Positions 8,135-15,787 of a stretch of 47,845 bases of DNA are shown here, in pieces; position 1 is the stretch's first letter, and each line of letters starts with the position of its first letter. The stretch spans positions 1 through 47,845 of the forward strand of contig NZ_JACIYP010000036.1 in NCBI RefSeq assembly GCF_014359905.1. The letters are read 5' to 3'. The position numbers and the translations under genes are program-made. The DNA comes from Hoeflea sp. Its GTDB lineage: Bacteria > Pseudomonadota > Alphaproteobacteria > Rhizobiales > Rhizobiaceae. The notes below the pieces were generated by a model. That model worked only from the letters and a program-made list of their open reading frames with translations. It was not told the DNA's origin and did no database searches.

Positions 8135-8198
8135 TTGTTGACAATCGACAGGAACACCTTCAAGGTCGTGGGTGCTGGCAATCAGACCCTGTCAACAG
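8135..8198 (+). promoter_or_regulatory. paired operators, copies 4 and 5, upstream of the second tctC
   Basis: TTGTTGACAA at 8135-8144 (with TTGACA at 8138-8143) and CTGTCAACAG at 8189-8198, both of the form NTGTNNACAN. They are 54 bp apart, close to five helical turns, so two dimers would sit on the same face of the DNA. A good -10 box was not found. The pair suggests that the long operon starting at 8228 has its own promoter in this 113-base gap and does not rely only on read-through from 7005. Confidence 0.55.
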
Positions 8199-8227
8199 TT
8201 TCAAATATTTTCGGGAGGAAAGCACTA

Positions 8228-9178
8228 ATGTTATATAAGCACTTCATTGCAGCCACATTGGCTGCAACAGCAATGTCGGTTTTCCCGGCAGCCGCGGCGG
8301 ACTATCCGGTGGAGACAGTCACCCTGGTCACGCATTCGAGCCCCGGTGGCGGCAGTGACGTGTTCCTGCGCGAAATGTCGAAATATCTTGCGCCCGAACT
8401 GGGTGTGAATGTGGTTGTGGAAAATGTGCGCGGCGGTTCCGGCGCCAAGGCCATGGCCGATATCGCGCAAGCGCCCGCGGACGGTTCGCGTTTTTATGCG
8501 ACCACGCCGACCTTCATCTACACATCGCTGCTCTCCGAGCCCGAGTACAAATACTCGGATCTCGAGCCGTTGGTGAATTTCTTCATCGATCCTGAAGTGA
8601 TCTACACTGCCGCAGGCAGCGAGTATCAGACACTTGAAGACGTGATCACGGCGTCGAAGGAAAGCCGCGGCCGTTGGGGCGCAGCCAATCCCGCCTCGCT
8701 CGAGCGCCAGGCGCTTGAACAGCTCAAGGCTTCAACCGGCGTGGATGCAGGCATTGTCACCCATGAAGGTGGTGGTGACCTGATGATCAACGTTCTCAAT
8801 GGAACGCTTCAGATCGGCGTGGGTGAGGTTCAGGAAATCAAGTCCCAGCTCGAAGCCGGTGAAATCCGCCTGCTCGCCACCTTTTCCGACAAACGTCTCG
8901 ACAATTATCCCGATCTCCCGACCGTTGAAGAGCTCGGCTATGGGGTGGTCGTGCGGAAGTTCCGCGGCATTGCCGGACCCAAGGGCCTGCCGGCCGACGT
9001 GATTGCCGCATGGGAAAAGGCAGCCCAGACGGTGTTGGCTTCGCCCGAATACAAGAAGGCCTATGATGCCGACAATCTCAGGGCCAACTTCATGACTCAT
9101 GCGGAATACGGCCCGTTCATTGACAATTTCGCAAATGAGACTGCTGCGTTTCTGCGCGAAACCGGCGTGATCCAGTAG
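8228..9178 (+). CDS. tctC: TctC-type substrate-binding protein, second set
   Basis: 316 residues. A Sec signal peptide is visible (MLYKHFIAATLAATAMS, cleavage probably after AAAA before DYPVETV), unlike the Tat signal of the first TctC, so the two binding proteins reach the periplasm by different routes. The start at 8228 has GGGAGGAA seven bases upstream; the much longer in-frame reading from 7835 runs through the previous gene and is not used. The mature protein has the family pattern THSSPGGGSDVFLRE near the N-terminus and LPTVEELGY near the C-terminus. It opens the second tct set and the long catabolic operon. It shares little sequence with the first TctC, so a different ligand is likely. 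Confidence 0.92.
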   Translation: MLYKHFIAATLAATAMSVFPAAAADYPVETVTLVTHSSPGGGSDVFLREMSKYLAPELGVNVVVENVRGGSGAKAMADIAQAPADGSRFYATTPTFIYTSLLSEPEYKYSDLEPLVNFFIDPEVIYTAAGSEYQTLEDVITASKESRGRWGAANPASLERQALEQLKASTGVDAGIVTHEGGGDLMINVLNGTLQIGVGEVQEIKSQLEAGEIRLLATFSDKRLDNYPDLPTVEELGYGVVVRKFRGIAGPKGLPADVIAAWEKAAQTVLASPEYKKAYDADNLRANFMTHAEYGPFIDNFANETAAFLRETGVIQ

Positions 9179-9194
9179 TTGCAGCGTCAGGTTC

Positions 9195-9221
9195 GGAGCC
9201 GCGCTCACGAGGCGCGGTTCC
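9195..9221 (+). other. stem-loop between the second tctC and tctB
   Basis: A 10-bp stem with one G-U pair, GGAGCCGCGC with GCGCGGTTCC, around a 7-base loop, 17 bases after the tctC stop. No T-tract follows. The rest of the 162-base gap (9179-9340) shows no gene. Same position and stem length as 2281-2304, though the bases differ. Confidence 0.55.
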
Positions 9222-9340
9222 GCCTAAGTAGCTTGGCTGCCACGTGCAGGCCTATGGACCTAATCCGGCCCCAAGTGGTGGGAGGTTTGTTTTGTGCCGG
9301 CCGCCAGCAACGGCGCCTCTCGGACTCATAAGGACACACC

Positions 9341-9820
9341 ATGCTCAGTCGTGATTTTGTCAGCGGTTTGTCTGCCATCTTGATTGGCGGAATCTATCTG
9401 GTTTTTGCCTGTCAATTGCGGACCAGCGCGCTTGACGATTCGGTCGGGCCGGGCGGTCTGCCCAGAACCTATGGCTGGCTGCTGATGGCGCTCGGACTGA
9501 TGATCGCCGCTGGTGCCATCTTCAAACAGATGAGGTCAGGCACGGTTTTCGATCTCAAGCTTGAGTGGAAAGGCCAGGGGCGCCGCATTGTCTGGGCTGC
9601 CGGCCTGCTTGCGATCGGGGTTTGCTATATCGCCGGCGTCAGCACGTTTGGCTATCCGCTGGCAATCGCGCTGCTGCTTGTCGCGGTCGCACTCTATCAG
9701 GGCGCTAAACCCGGTCTTCACATCGTGGCCATTGGATTGGGTGGCGCGGCCTTTCTGTGGGCGGTGTTCGTTCTGGTCCTCGGCGTATCCATGCCGATGG
9801 GCCTGTTCGCCAGTCTCTAA
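9341..9820 (+). CDS. tctB: TctB-type small membrane subunit, second set
   Basis: 159 residues with four hydrophobic segments at about 6-26, 44-62, 80-105 and 115-155, the TctB layout. The N-terminal half has the common pattern of a first helix, a short loop reaching GPGGLPR, and a second helix, as in other TctB proteins. AAGGA lies upstream of the ATG. It follows tctC after the stem-loop gap and precedes tctA by 56 bases. Subunit assignment relies on size, topology and neighbours. Confidence 0.85.
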   Translation: MLSRDFVSGLSAILIGGIYLVFACQLRTSALDDSVGPGGLPRTYGWLLMALGLMIAAGAIFKQMRSGTVFDLKLEWKGQGRRIVWAAGLLAIGVCYIAGVSTFGYPLAIALLLVAVALYQGAKPGLHIVAIGLGGAAFLWAVFVLVLGVSMPMGLFASL

Positions 9821-9876
9821 ATTGCATCGACCCTGCACGGAAACCCATGCGGTTTCCGGCCAACTGGATTGAGCCA

Positions 9877-11388
9877 ATGGAAATCCTCTACCAAACCGCC
9901 ATGCATCTGGGCGACCCTTACATATTTCTGGCCGCCGCGGCTGGTGTCGCCTGGGGGATTCTCGGTGGAGCAATGCCGGGTATTTCGCCCTCGATCACCA
10001 TGGCGTTGCTGCTGCCGTTCACCTACACGATGGACCCGACCGGGGCGATCGTGCTGTTAGCCTCCACCTATGTCGGGGCTGAATATGGCGGATCCATCCC
10101 GGCCATCCTCATCCGCACGCCCGGCACCAACGCCGCTGCCGCCACGGTCATCGACGGTTATGAAATGAACAAACAGGGCAAGGCCGGTCTGGCGCTGGGG
10201 ATCTCGCTCTATTCCGGCGTCCTGGGCAGTCTGTTCGGCCTGATGATGCTGATGCTCTTGTCCAAGCCGCTGGCCTCGGTCGCGCTCGCCTTCACACCGC
10301 CCGCCTATTTCGCTCTCGGCATCCTCGGATTGAGCGTGATCGCCACCTTGTCGGGCGAATCGCTGCTCAAGGGCTTCGTCGCCGCGCTGTTGGGATTGAT
10401 GATTGCCACCATCGGCACCGATCCCGTGACCGGATCCAACCGGTTCACCTTCGGCAGCTCGGACCTGCTCACGGGCATCGCGCCGGTTCTGATCATGGTC
10501 GGCATGTTTGCCATGAGCGAGTTGCTGGTTCAGGCATCCGACCGCAGCGAGGGCGTCAAGGTTCTGTCGCGTCCGCGAATGGAATTCCCCGGCCTCAAGC
10601 TCGCCAAACGGCTGGCGTTTCCTCAGGCCATCGGGGCATCGATCGGCACATTTGAAGGGGTGATGCCCGGTGCCGGCGGCACCATCGCCTCCTTCATGTC
10701 TTACAACGAAGCGCGGCGCTGGTCGCGTCACAAGGATGAATTCGGCAAGGGCTCGCCCGAGGGCATAGCGGCGCCCGAAACCGCGAACAACGCCGTGGCC
10801 GAAACCGCGCTGGTGCCGCTTCTTTCTTTCGGTATTCCAGGCTCCAATTCCACAGCCATCCTGCTCGGCGGCTTTCTCATCCACGGGCTGGTGCCCGGTC
10901 CGATGCTGTTCGCGCGCTCGGCGGATGTCGTCTACGGTCTTTACGCGGGACTTTTCATTGCGGCACTCAGCCTGCTCGCGATCGGCATGATGATGCTGCC
11001 GATGTGCATCTGGCTGGTCAATCGGCCGCGGCCTTATCTCAGCGCCTTCATTTTTGCGCTGATCCTGTCGGGTATCTACTCCATCCATACCTCGCTCTTC
11101 GACCTCGCGATCATGCTGGTTGCCGGAACGGTCGGCTTCTTCATGCGCATGCTGCGCATTCCGTTCCTGCCGGCTGTGCTCGGCCTGGTGCTCGGCTATC
11201 TGATAGAAAGCAGCTTCCGACGGTCGCTGGTTCTATCGGGCGATGACGTGTCGATCTTTGTCACCGACAAGGTCTCGCTGGCGCTGCTTGTCGTCGCCTT
11301 CCTTTTCGTCGCCGGCTCCGTCGGCAAGCGCATCCTCGACGCCATTCGCCATCGCCCAACAGAAAAATATTCGGAGGGCTCGGAATGA
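9877..11388 (+). CDS. tctA: TctA-type large membrane subunit, second set
   Basis: 503 residues if started at the ATG at 9877 (MEILYQTAMHLGDPY); an in-frame ATG at 9847 would add ten residues, and neither has a strong ribosome site. The family signatures are present: GGAMPGISPS near residue 30, GGSIPAILIRTPGTN near 70 and FEGVMPGAGGT in the second half, followed by SFGIPGSNSTA. About 11-12 membrane helices. It forms the permease with TctB (9341) and TctC (8228). Its stop overlaps the start of the MmgE/PrpD gene (ATGA at 11385-11388), so transport and catabolism are co-translated. Confidence 0.94.
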   Translation: MEILYQTAMHLGDPYIFLAAAAGVAWGILGGAMPGISPSITMALLLPFTYTMDPTGAIVLLASTYVGAEYGGSIPAILIRTPGTNAAAATVIDGYEMNKQGKAGLALGISLYSGVLGSLFGLMMLMLLSKPLASVALAFTPPAYFALGILGLSVIATLSGESLLKGFVAALLGLMIATIGTDPVTGSNRFTFGSSDLLTGIAPVLIMVGMFAMSELLVQASDRSEGVKVLSRPRMEFPGLKLAKRLAFPQAIGASIGTFEGVMPGAGGTIASFMSYNEARRWSRHKDEFGKGSPEGIAAPETANNAVAETALVPLLSFGIPGSNSTAILLGGFLIHGLVPGPMLFARSADVVYGLYAGLFIAALSLLAIGMMMLPMCIWLVNRPRPYLSAFIFALILSGIYSIHTSLFDLAIMLVAGTVGFFMRMLRIPFLPAVLGLVLGYLIESSFRRSLVLSGDDVSIFVTDKVSLALLVVAFLFVAGSVGKRILDAIRHRPTEKYSEGSE

Positions 11389-12773
11389 GTACCAAACAGA
11401 TTCTATCACCCGAAGCCGCAAGCGTATCGGAACGTCTTGCCGAATGGATCGAAACGATCTCTGCCGATGATGTCTCGGAAAGGACATCCGCAACCGCCCG
11501 CGATATCGTCGTTGATATTGTCGGCCTGTGTGTCGCTGCCCGCGAGACCGACTACGTCAGAGCGGTCAAGGCGGCGGCGGAGCCGGGCGACCACATCATC
11601 ATCGGTCACGCCGAACGTGTCTCGCCATCGAGCGCCGCCCTGATCAACGGCACGGCAGCCCATGGCGAGGATTTTGACGACACATTCGAAGGCGGACCGG
11701 TTCATTCGGGCGTCGTGCTGGTTCCCGCGCTGATCGCCGCCGGACAGATGCATGGTCTTTCCAACGCCCGTGTCATGCTCGGAATGGCCGTGGGCATCGA
11801 GGTGATGTGCCGGCTGGCGCTGACCCTGCCCAAGGCCGTTCACAAGGCTGGGTTTCACCCGACTGCTGTTCTTGGAGCATTTGCGGCAACTGCGGGGATT
11901 TGCGCCGCCTGTGAAGCCGACAAGAAGACCACCGCCAATGCGCTCGGCATCGTTGGCAGCATGGCGTCCGGCATCATCGAATACCTGGGCGACGGCAGCT
12001 GGACCAAGCGGATGCATCCGGGCTGGGCCGCCCAGTCCGCGCTGCGCGCCTTTGGCATGGCCAAGGCCGGCTTCAAGGGGCCGCGCCATGTGTTCGAAGG
12101 CACTCATGGCGCGTTTTCGGCCTTCGCCCCCTCGATCACCCCTTTGACCGACAAGCTCTTCGCCGATCTCGGCCAGGTCTGGGTGATGGATCTGATCACC
12201 TTCAAGCCCTATCCCTGCGGCACCATGGTCCAGCCCTATATCGACTGCGCCATGGCGCTGAAGGCCCGATCGGTCAGCACCGAAGGCATAAGGCGCATCG
12301 TCTGCAAGACCGCAGAAGGCATCGTCCACCGGCTGTGGGAGCCACTCGAGCTCAAGCAGAAGCCGCCGACCGCCTATGCGGCCAAATTCTCCGTGCCCTA
12401 TGGCGTGGCGCTCGGACTGGTCCGCGGTCATGCCGACCTCGGCGATTTCACCGAGCAGTCCGTCACCGATCCCGAGTTGTTGGCCCTTGCCGCGAAGGTC
12501 GATTTCGAGATCGATCCCGACAATCCCTATCCGGCTGCCTTTACCGGCCATGTCCGCATCGAATATGAGGACGGACGAATCGAGGAGGCCGAGCGCGGCC
12601 ATATGCGCGGCGGCGCCACCGAGCCGTTGAGCCGGCAGGAAATCGACGACAAGTTTCGCGCCAATATGCGCTTCGGCGGCCATGCCAGCCCGGATGATGT
12701 GCTCGCCCTGTGCGATCGCATAGCAGCGGGCGAAGGCGGCAGCACATTCATCCAGGAGTTGGGACAAGCATGA
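11385..12773 (+). CDS. MmgE/PrpD family protein, subtype B
   Basis: 462 residues, full family length. The conserved HGEDFDDTFEGGPVHSG block near residue 90, GFHPTA near 160 and FKPYPCG near 280 mark it as MmgE/PrpD: an all-helical domain plus a lid domain, with members acting as dehydratases, decarboxylases or epimerases on di- and tricarboxylates. The active-site block differs from that of the other two copies in this window (which read DDTQLA), so it probably handles a different substrate. It starts in an ATGA overlap with tctA behind GGAGGG and ends in an ATGA overlap with the SDR gene. Confidence 0.93.
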   Translation: MSTKQILSPEAASVSERLAEWIETISADDVSERTSATARDIVVDIVGLCVAARETDYVRAVKAAAEPGDHIIIGHAERVSPSSAALINGTAAHGEDFDDTFEGGPVHSGVVLVPALIAAGQMHGLSNARVMLGMAVGIEVMCRLALTLPKAVHKAGFHPTAVLGAFAATAGICAACEADKKTTANALGIVGSMASGIIEYLGDGSWTKRMHPGWAAQSALRAFGMAKAGFKGPRHVFEGTHGAFSAFAPSITPLTDKLFADLGQVWVMDLITFKPYPCGTMVQPYIDCAMALKARSVSTEGIRRIVCKTAEGIVHRLWEPLELKQKPPTAYAAKFSVPYGVALGLVRGHADLGDFTEQSVTDPELLALAAKVDFEIDPDNPYPAAFTGHVRIEYEDGRIEEAERGHMRGGATEPLSRQEIDDKFRANMRFGGHASPDDVLALCDRIAAGEGGSTFIQELGQA

Positions 12774-13534
12774 CACAGGACAACACTCACGATCTTTCGG
12801 GACGGGTGGCGCTTGTCACCGGCGCCTCGCGCAATATCGGCCGCGCCATCGCGGTGGCGCTGGCCCGCCGCGGCGCGCGCATCGCCGTCCATGTCGGGCA
12901 GGACCGCGCCGCGGGCGAAGAGACCGCGCAGGCAGTGCGCGAGGCCGGCAGCGAAGCGGTCGTGCTGAGCGGCGACCTGTCACAACCCGATATCGCCCGC
13001 TCGGTGGTGGCGGATGCCGCCGCCGCCTTCGGCCGGCTCGACATGGTGATCAACAATGCCGCCATCCGCCCCGAGGTCCCGTTCGCGGACCTCACTTACG
13101 AGAACTGGCGCAATGTCATGGGCATCGCGCTCGACGCGGTGTTCCTGGTCTCCCAGGCCGCTCTTCCGCATCTCAAGGCGAGCGACATGGCCTCCGTCGT
13201 CAATATCGGCGGTCTCACCGCCCATACGGGCGCTGCCGAACGCGCCCATGTGATCACCGCCAAGTCCGGTCTGCTGGGCCTCACCAAGGCGATGGCGCAT
13301 GAACTGTCGCCGCTCGGGATCACGATCAACTGCGTGTCGCCGGGCCTCATCGAGACAGCGCGCGCGGGCGGTCCGGGCAATGCGCCCAAACACCATGACA
13401 AGCGCACCAATCTGCTCGGCCATCGCGGTTCGCCCGAAGACGTGGCGGAAGCCGTTGCCTTCCTCTGCGGGCCCGCCAGCCGCTACATCACCGGCGAAAC
13501 CCTGCATGTGAACGGCGGTGCCTACCTCGCATGA
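12770..13534 (+). CDS. short-chain dehydrogenase/reductase family protein lacking the usual Ser-Tyr pair
   Basis: 254 residues with a Rossmann fold. The nucleotide motif TGASRNIG (17-24), NNAAIR (95-100) and the C-terminal YITGETLHVNGG are typical SDR. The usual Ser-Tyr-x-x-x-Lys site is not: Lys165 is present in VITAK, but the tyrosine position is Val161 (preceded by His160) and the serine position is Gly148 (NIGG). A standard hydride-transfer mechanism would need a substitute such as His160. The start at 12770 overlaps the MmgE stop (ATGA); an in-frame reading from 12710 runs inside that gene. The stop overlaps the next gene in the same way. Probably an oxidoreductase of an unusual subgroup, or a protein that has kept only cofactor binding. 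Confidence 0.85.
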   Translation: MTQDNTHDLSGRVALVTGASRNIGRAIAVALARRGARIAVHVGQDRAAGEETAQAVREAGSEAVVLSGDLSQPDIARSVVADAAAAFGRLDMVINNAAIRPEVPFADLTYENWRNVMGIALDAVFLVSQAALPHLKASDMASVVNIGGLTAHTGAAERAHVITAKSGLLGLTKAMAHELSPLGITINCVSPGLIETARAGGPGNAPKHHDKRTNLLGHRGSPEDVAEAVAFLCGPASRYITGETLHVNGGAYLA

Positions 13535-14589
13535 TCAAGAACCCGATCCTGTCCCTTGCCCTCGGACTTGTGGTCTCGGCGCTCTTCGGCGCCGCGTTCA
13601 CCTGGGCCGGCGTGCCGCTGGGCTGGATCCTCGGCGCGATGGCGGGCGCGGCTCTCTACGGCAATACGGTAGGCCTGTCGGGCAAGACGCGCTATCTGCG
13701 CCGCGCCGGCCAATTGCTGGTCGGCGCCGCCACCGCGGGCGTGCTCACCCCGGCGCTTCTCGATACGATGGGCGGCCTGCTTCCGGCGATGCTCGCCGCC
13801 GCCATTGCCGCCAATGTCTTCGGCCTGCTGCTCGCCTGGCCGCTCGCCTATATCGCCGGCACCGACCGGACCACCGCGCTTCTGTCCTCGCTGCCCGCTG
13901 GCATGGCGGAGATGGCGTCGCTTGCCAGGCAGGTCAATGCGCGGACCGAAGTGGTCACCGTGGTGCACACGATACGGGTCATTCTGGTGGTGCTCTGCGT
14001 TCCGGTCTTTCTTGGCGTGTCCGGGTCGGGAGCCCCGCCCGTCTTCGACAATGGCGGCAGCGTCGCCGCCCTCTTCGCCTGTTTCGGCCTGGGCCTGGCG
14101 TTTGCCCTGGTGTCCGACAGGATCGGGCTGCTCAATCCCTACATCATCATGCCGATGCTGGTCGGCATCCTCTTCGTCTTCGGCGGCTTTCCGATCGCCC
14201 GTATGCCCACGCCTCTGCTGATCGCCGCCCAGGTGCTGATCGGGTTTTCGCTCGGCGCCCGGCTGAAGCGGGATGACTTCGCCCGCATGCCGCGCGCCGC
14301 CCTGGCTGGCGTGGTCTCCGGACTTGCGCTGATCGCCTTCATGGCGCTTGCCGTGGCGCCGCTTCTGGCAACCCTGACCGGCACAGATCTCGCCGTGCTG
14401 GTGCTCGGCACGGCGCCGGGGGGACTGGGCGAGATGATCGCGTCCGCCAAGGCCCTTGGCGTCGCCTCGGCGCTGGTTGCCGGATTCCAGTTTGTCCGCT
14501 CGTTCCTGACCAACATGATTGTTCCATCCTTGCTTCTCCGGTTCACCGGACAGCCGCCCAAGAAAGGGAATTCCAATGAAAATCCTTGA
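13531..14589 (+). CDS. AbrB-family membrane protein
   Basis: 352 residues, about ten membrane helices in two similar halves, each with a repeat of the type LGWILGAMAGAALYGN and LVGAATAG (first half) or LIGFSLGARLKRDDF (second half). This is the AbrB/PF05145 family, earlier labelled putative ammonia monooxygenase without support; it is probably a transporter and often occurs beside tct genes. It is coupled to the SDR by an ATGA overlap and overlaps the tartrate dehydratase gene by 14 bases. In this setting it may export or take up an intermediate of the pathway; that is inference. Confidence 0.85.
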   Translation: MIKNPILSLALGLVVSALFGAAFTWAGVPLGWILGAMAGAALYGNTVGLSGKTRYLRRAGQLLVGAATAGVLTPALLDTMGGLLPAMLAAAIAANVFGLLLAWPLAYIAGTDRTTALLSSLPAGMAEMASLARQVNARTEVVTVVHTIRVILVVLCVPVFLGVSGSGAPPVFDNGGSVAALFACFGLGLAFALVSDRIGLLNPYIIMPMLVGILFVFGGFPIARMPTPLLIAAQVLIGFSLGARLKRDDFARMPRAALAGVVSGLALIAFMALAVAPLLATLTGTDLAVLVLGTAPGGLGEMIASAKALGVASALVAGFQFVRSFLTNMIVPSLLLRFTGQPPKKGNSNENP

Positions 14590-15745
14590 AATCCGGGAGG
14601 CTGTCGCCTCGATCGCGTCGCCGATCCGCAACGCCTATATCGACTTCTCCAAGATGACGGTGAGCGTCGTCGCGGTGGTCACCGACGTCATCCGCGATGG
14701 CAAGCCCGTCATTGGCTACGGGTTCAATTCCAACGGGCGCTATGCGGCGAGCGGGCTCTTGAACGAACGCTTTCTGCCGCGCCTGCGCGAGGCCGATCCC
14801 GAGGCTCTGATCAATGAGGCCGGTGACAATCTCGACCCGCACAAGATCTGGTCGGTGATGATGTCGAACGAAAAGCCCGGCGGCCATGGCGAGCGCTCGG
14901 TTGCGGTCGGCGTGGTCGACATGGCTGTTTGGGATGCGGTGGCCAAGATCGCCGGCGTACCGCTCTACAAGCACCTTGCCGGCGCCTATGGCGACGGCCA
15001 GCCCGACGACAGCGTCTTCGTCTACGCGGCCGGCGGTTACTACTATCCGGGCAAGGACGACAGCCAGCTGCAGGCCGAAATGCGCCGCTATCTCGACATG
15101 GGCTATTCGGTGGTCAAGATGAAGATCGGCGGCGCGCCGCTCGACGAGGACATGCGGCGGATCGAGTCCGTTCTCGAAGTGGTGGGCGGCGGCCAGCACC
15201 TGGCGGTGGACGCCAATGGAAGGTTCGACCTGGAGACCGCCTTGGCCTATGGCGAAGCGATGAAGAAATATGATCTGTTCTGGTATGAAGAGGCGGGCGA
15301 CCCGCTGGATTACCAATTGCAGGCCGAACTCGCCAAGGCCTATCCGGGCGCCATGGCCACCGGCGAGAACCTGTTCTCGCACCAGGATGCGCGCAACCTA
15401 GTGCGTCACGGCGGCATGCGTCCCGACCGCGACTGGCTGCAATTCGACTGCGCGCTGAGCTATGGCCTTGTGGAATATCTGCGCACGCTCGAAGCGATCG
15501 GCAAGGAAGGCTTTTCAAGCCGCAACTGCATTCCGCATGGCGGCCATCAGCTCTCGCTCAACATCGCCGCCGGCCTCAAGCTTGGCGGCAACGAATCCTA
15601 TCCCGAGGTCTTCAAGCCTTTCGGCGGATTTGCCGACGGCATCCGGGTCGAGAATGGGCGCGTCGGCCTTCCGGATGCGCCGGGCATTGGTTTTGAGCAA
15701 AAATCCGAACTGATCAAGACAATGCGCGAAATCACCGAGACCTGA
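14576..15745 (+). CDS. tarD: D(-)-tartrate dehydratase-like enolase-superfamily enzyme
   Basis: 389 residues. D-tartrate dehydratase removes water from D-tartrate to give oxaloacetate. The described Bradyrhizobium TarD uses Asp213, Glu239 and Glu265 as Mg2+ ligands with Lys184 and His322 as acid/base. Here the matching residues are Asp212 (VDANGRF), Glu238 (WYEEAGD), Glu264 (GENLFSH), Lys183 (KMKIGG) and His321 (IPHGGHQ), a constant offset of one. The cap region GHGERSVAVG also fits. Start at 14576 behind AGGGAA, inside the end of the AbrB gene; a longer reading from 14519 is not supported. Cytoplasmic. The close match makes tartrate or a near analogue the best substrate guess for this operon, though neighbouring CoA enzymes point to more than tartrate. 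Confidence 0.85.
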   Translation: MKILEIREAVASIASPIRNAYIDFSKMTVSVVAVVTDVIRDGKPVIGYGFNSNGRYAASGLLNERFLPRLREADPEALINEAGDNLDPHKIWSVMMSNEKPGGHGERSVAVGVVDMAVWDAVAKIAGVPLYKHLAGAYGDGQPDDSVFVYAAGGYYYPGKDDSQLQAEMRRYLDMGYSVVKMKIGGAPLDEDMRRIESVLEVVGGGQHLAVDANGRFDLETALAYGEAMKKYDLFWYEEAGDPLDYQLQAELAKAYPGAMATGENLFSHQDARNLVRHGGMRPDRDWLQFDCALSYGLVEYLRTLEAIGKEGFSSRNCIPHGGHQLSLNIAAGLKLGGNESYPEVFKPFGGFADGIRVENGRVGLPDAPGIGFEQKSELIKTMREITET

Positions 15746-15787
15746 GTACGCGGCGTTCGTCGCACCACAACCGAACGGAAGACACGC

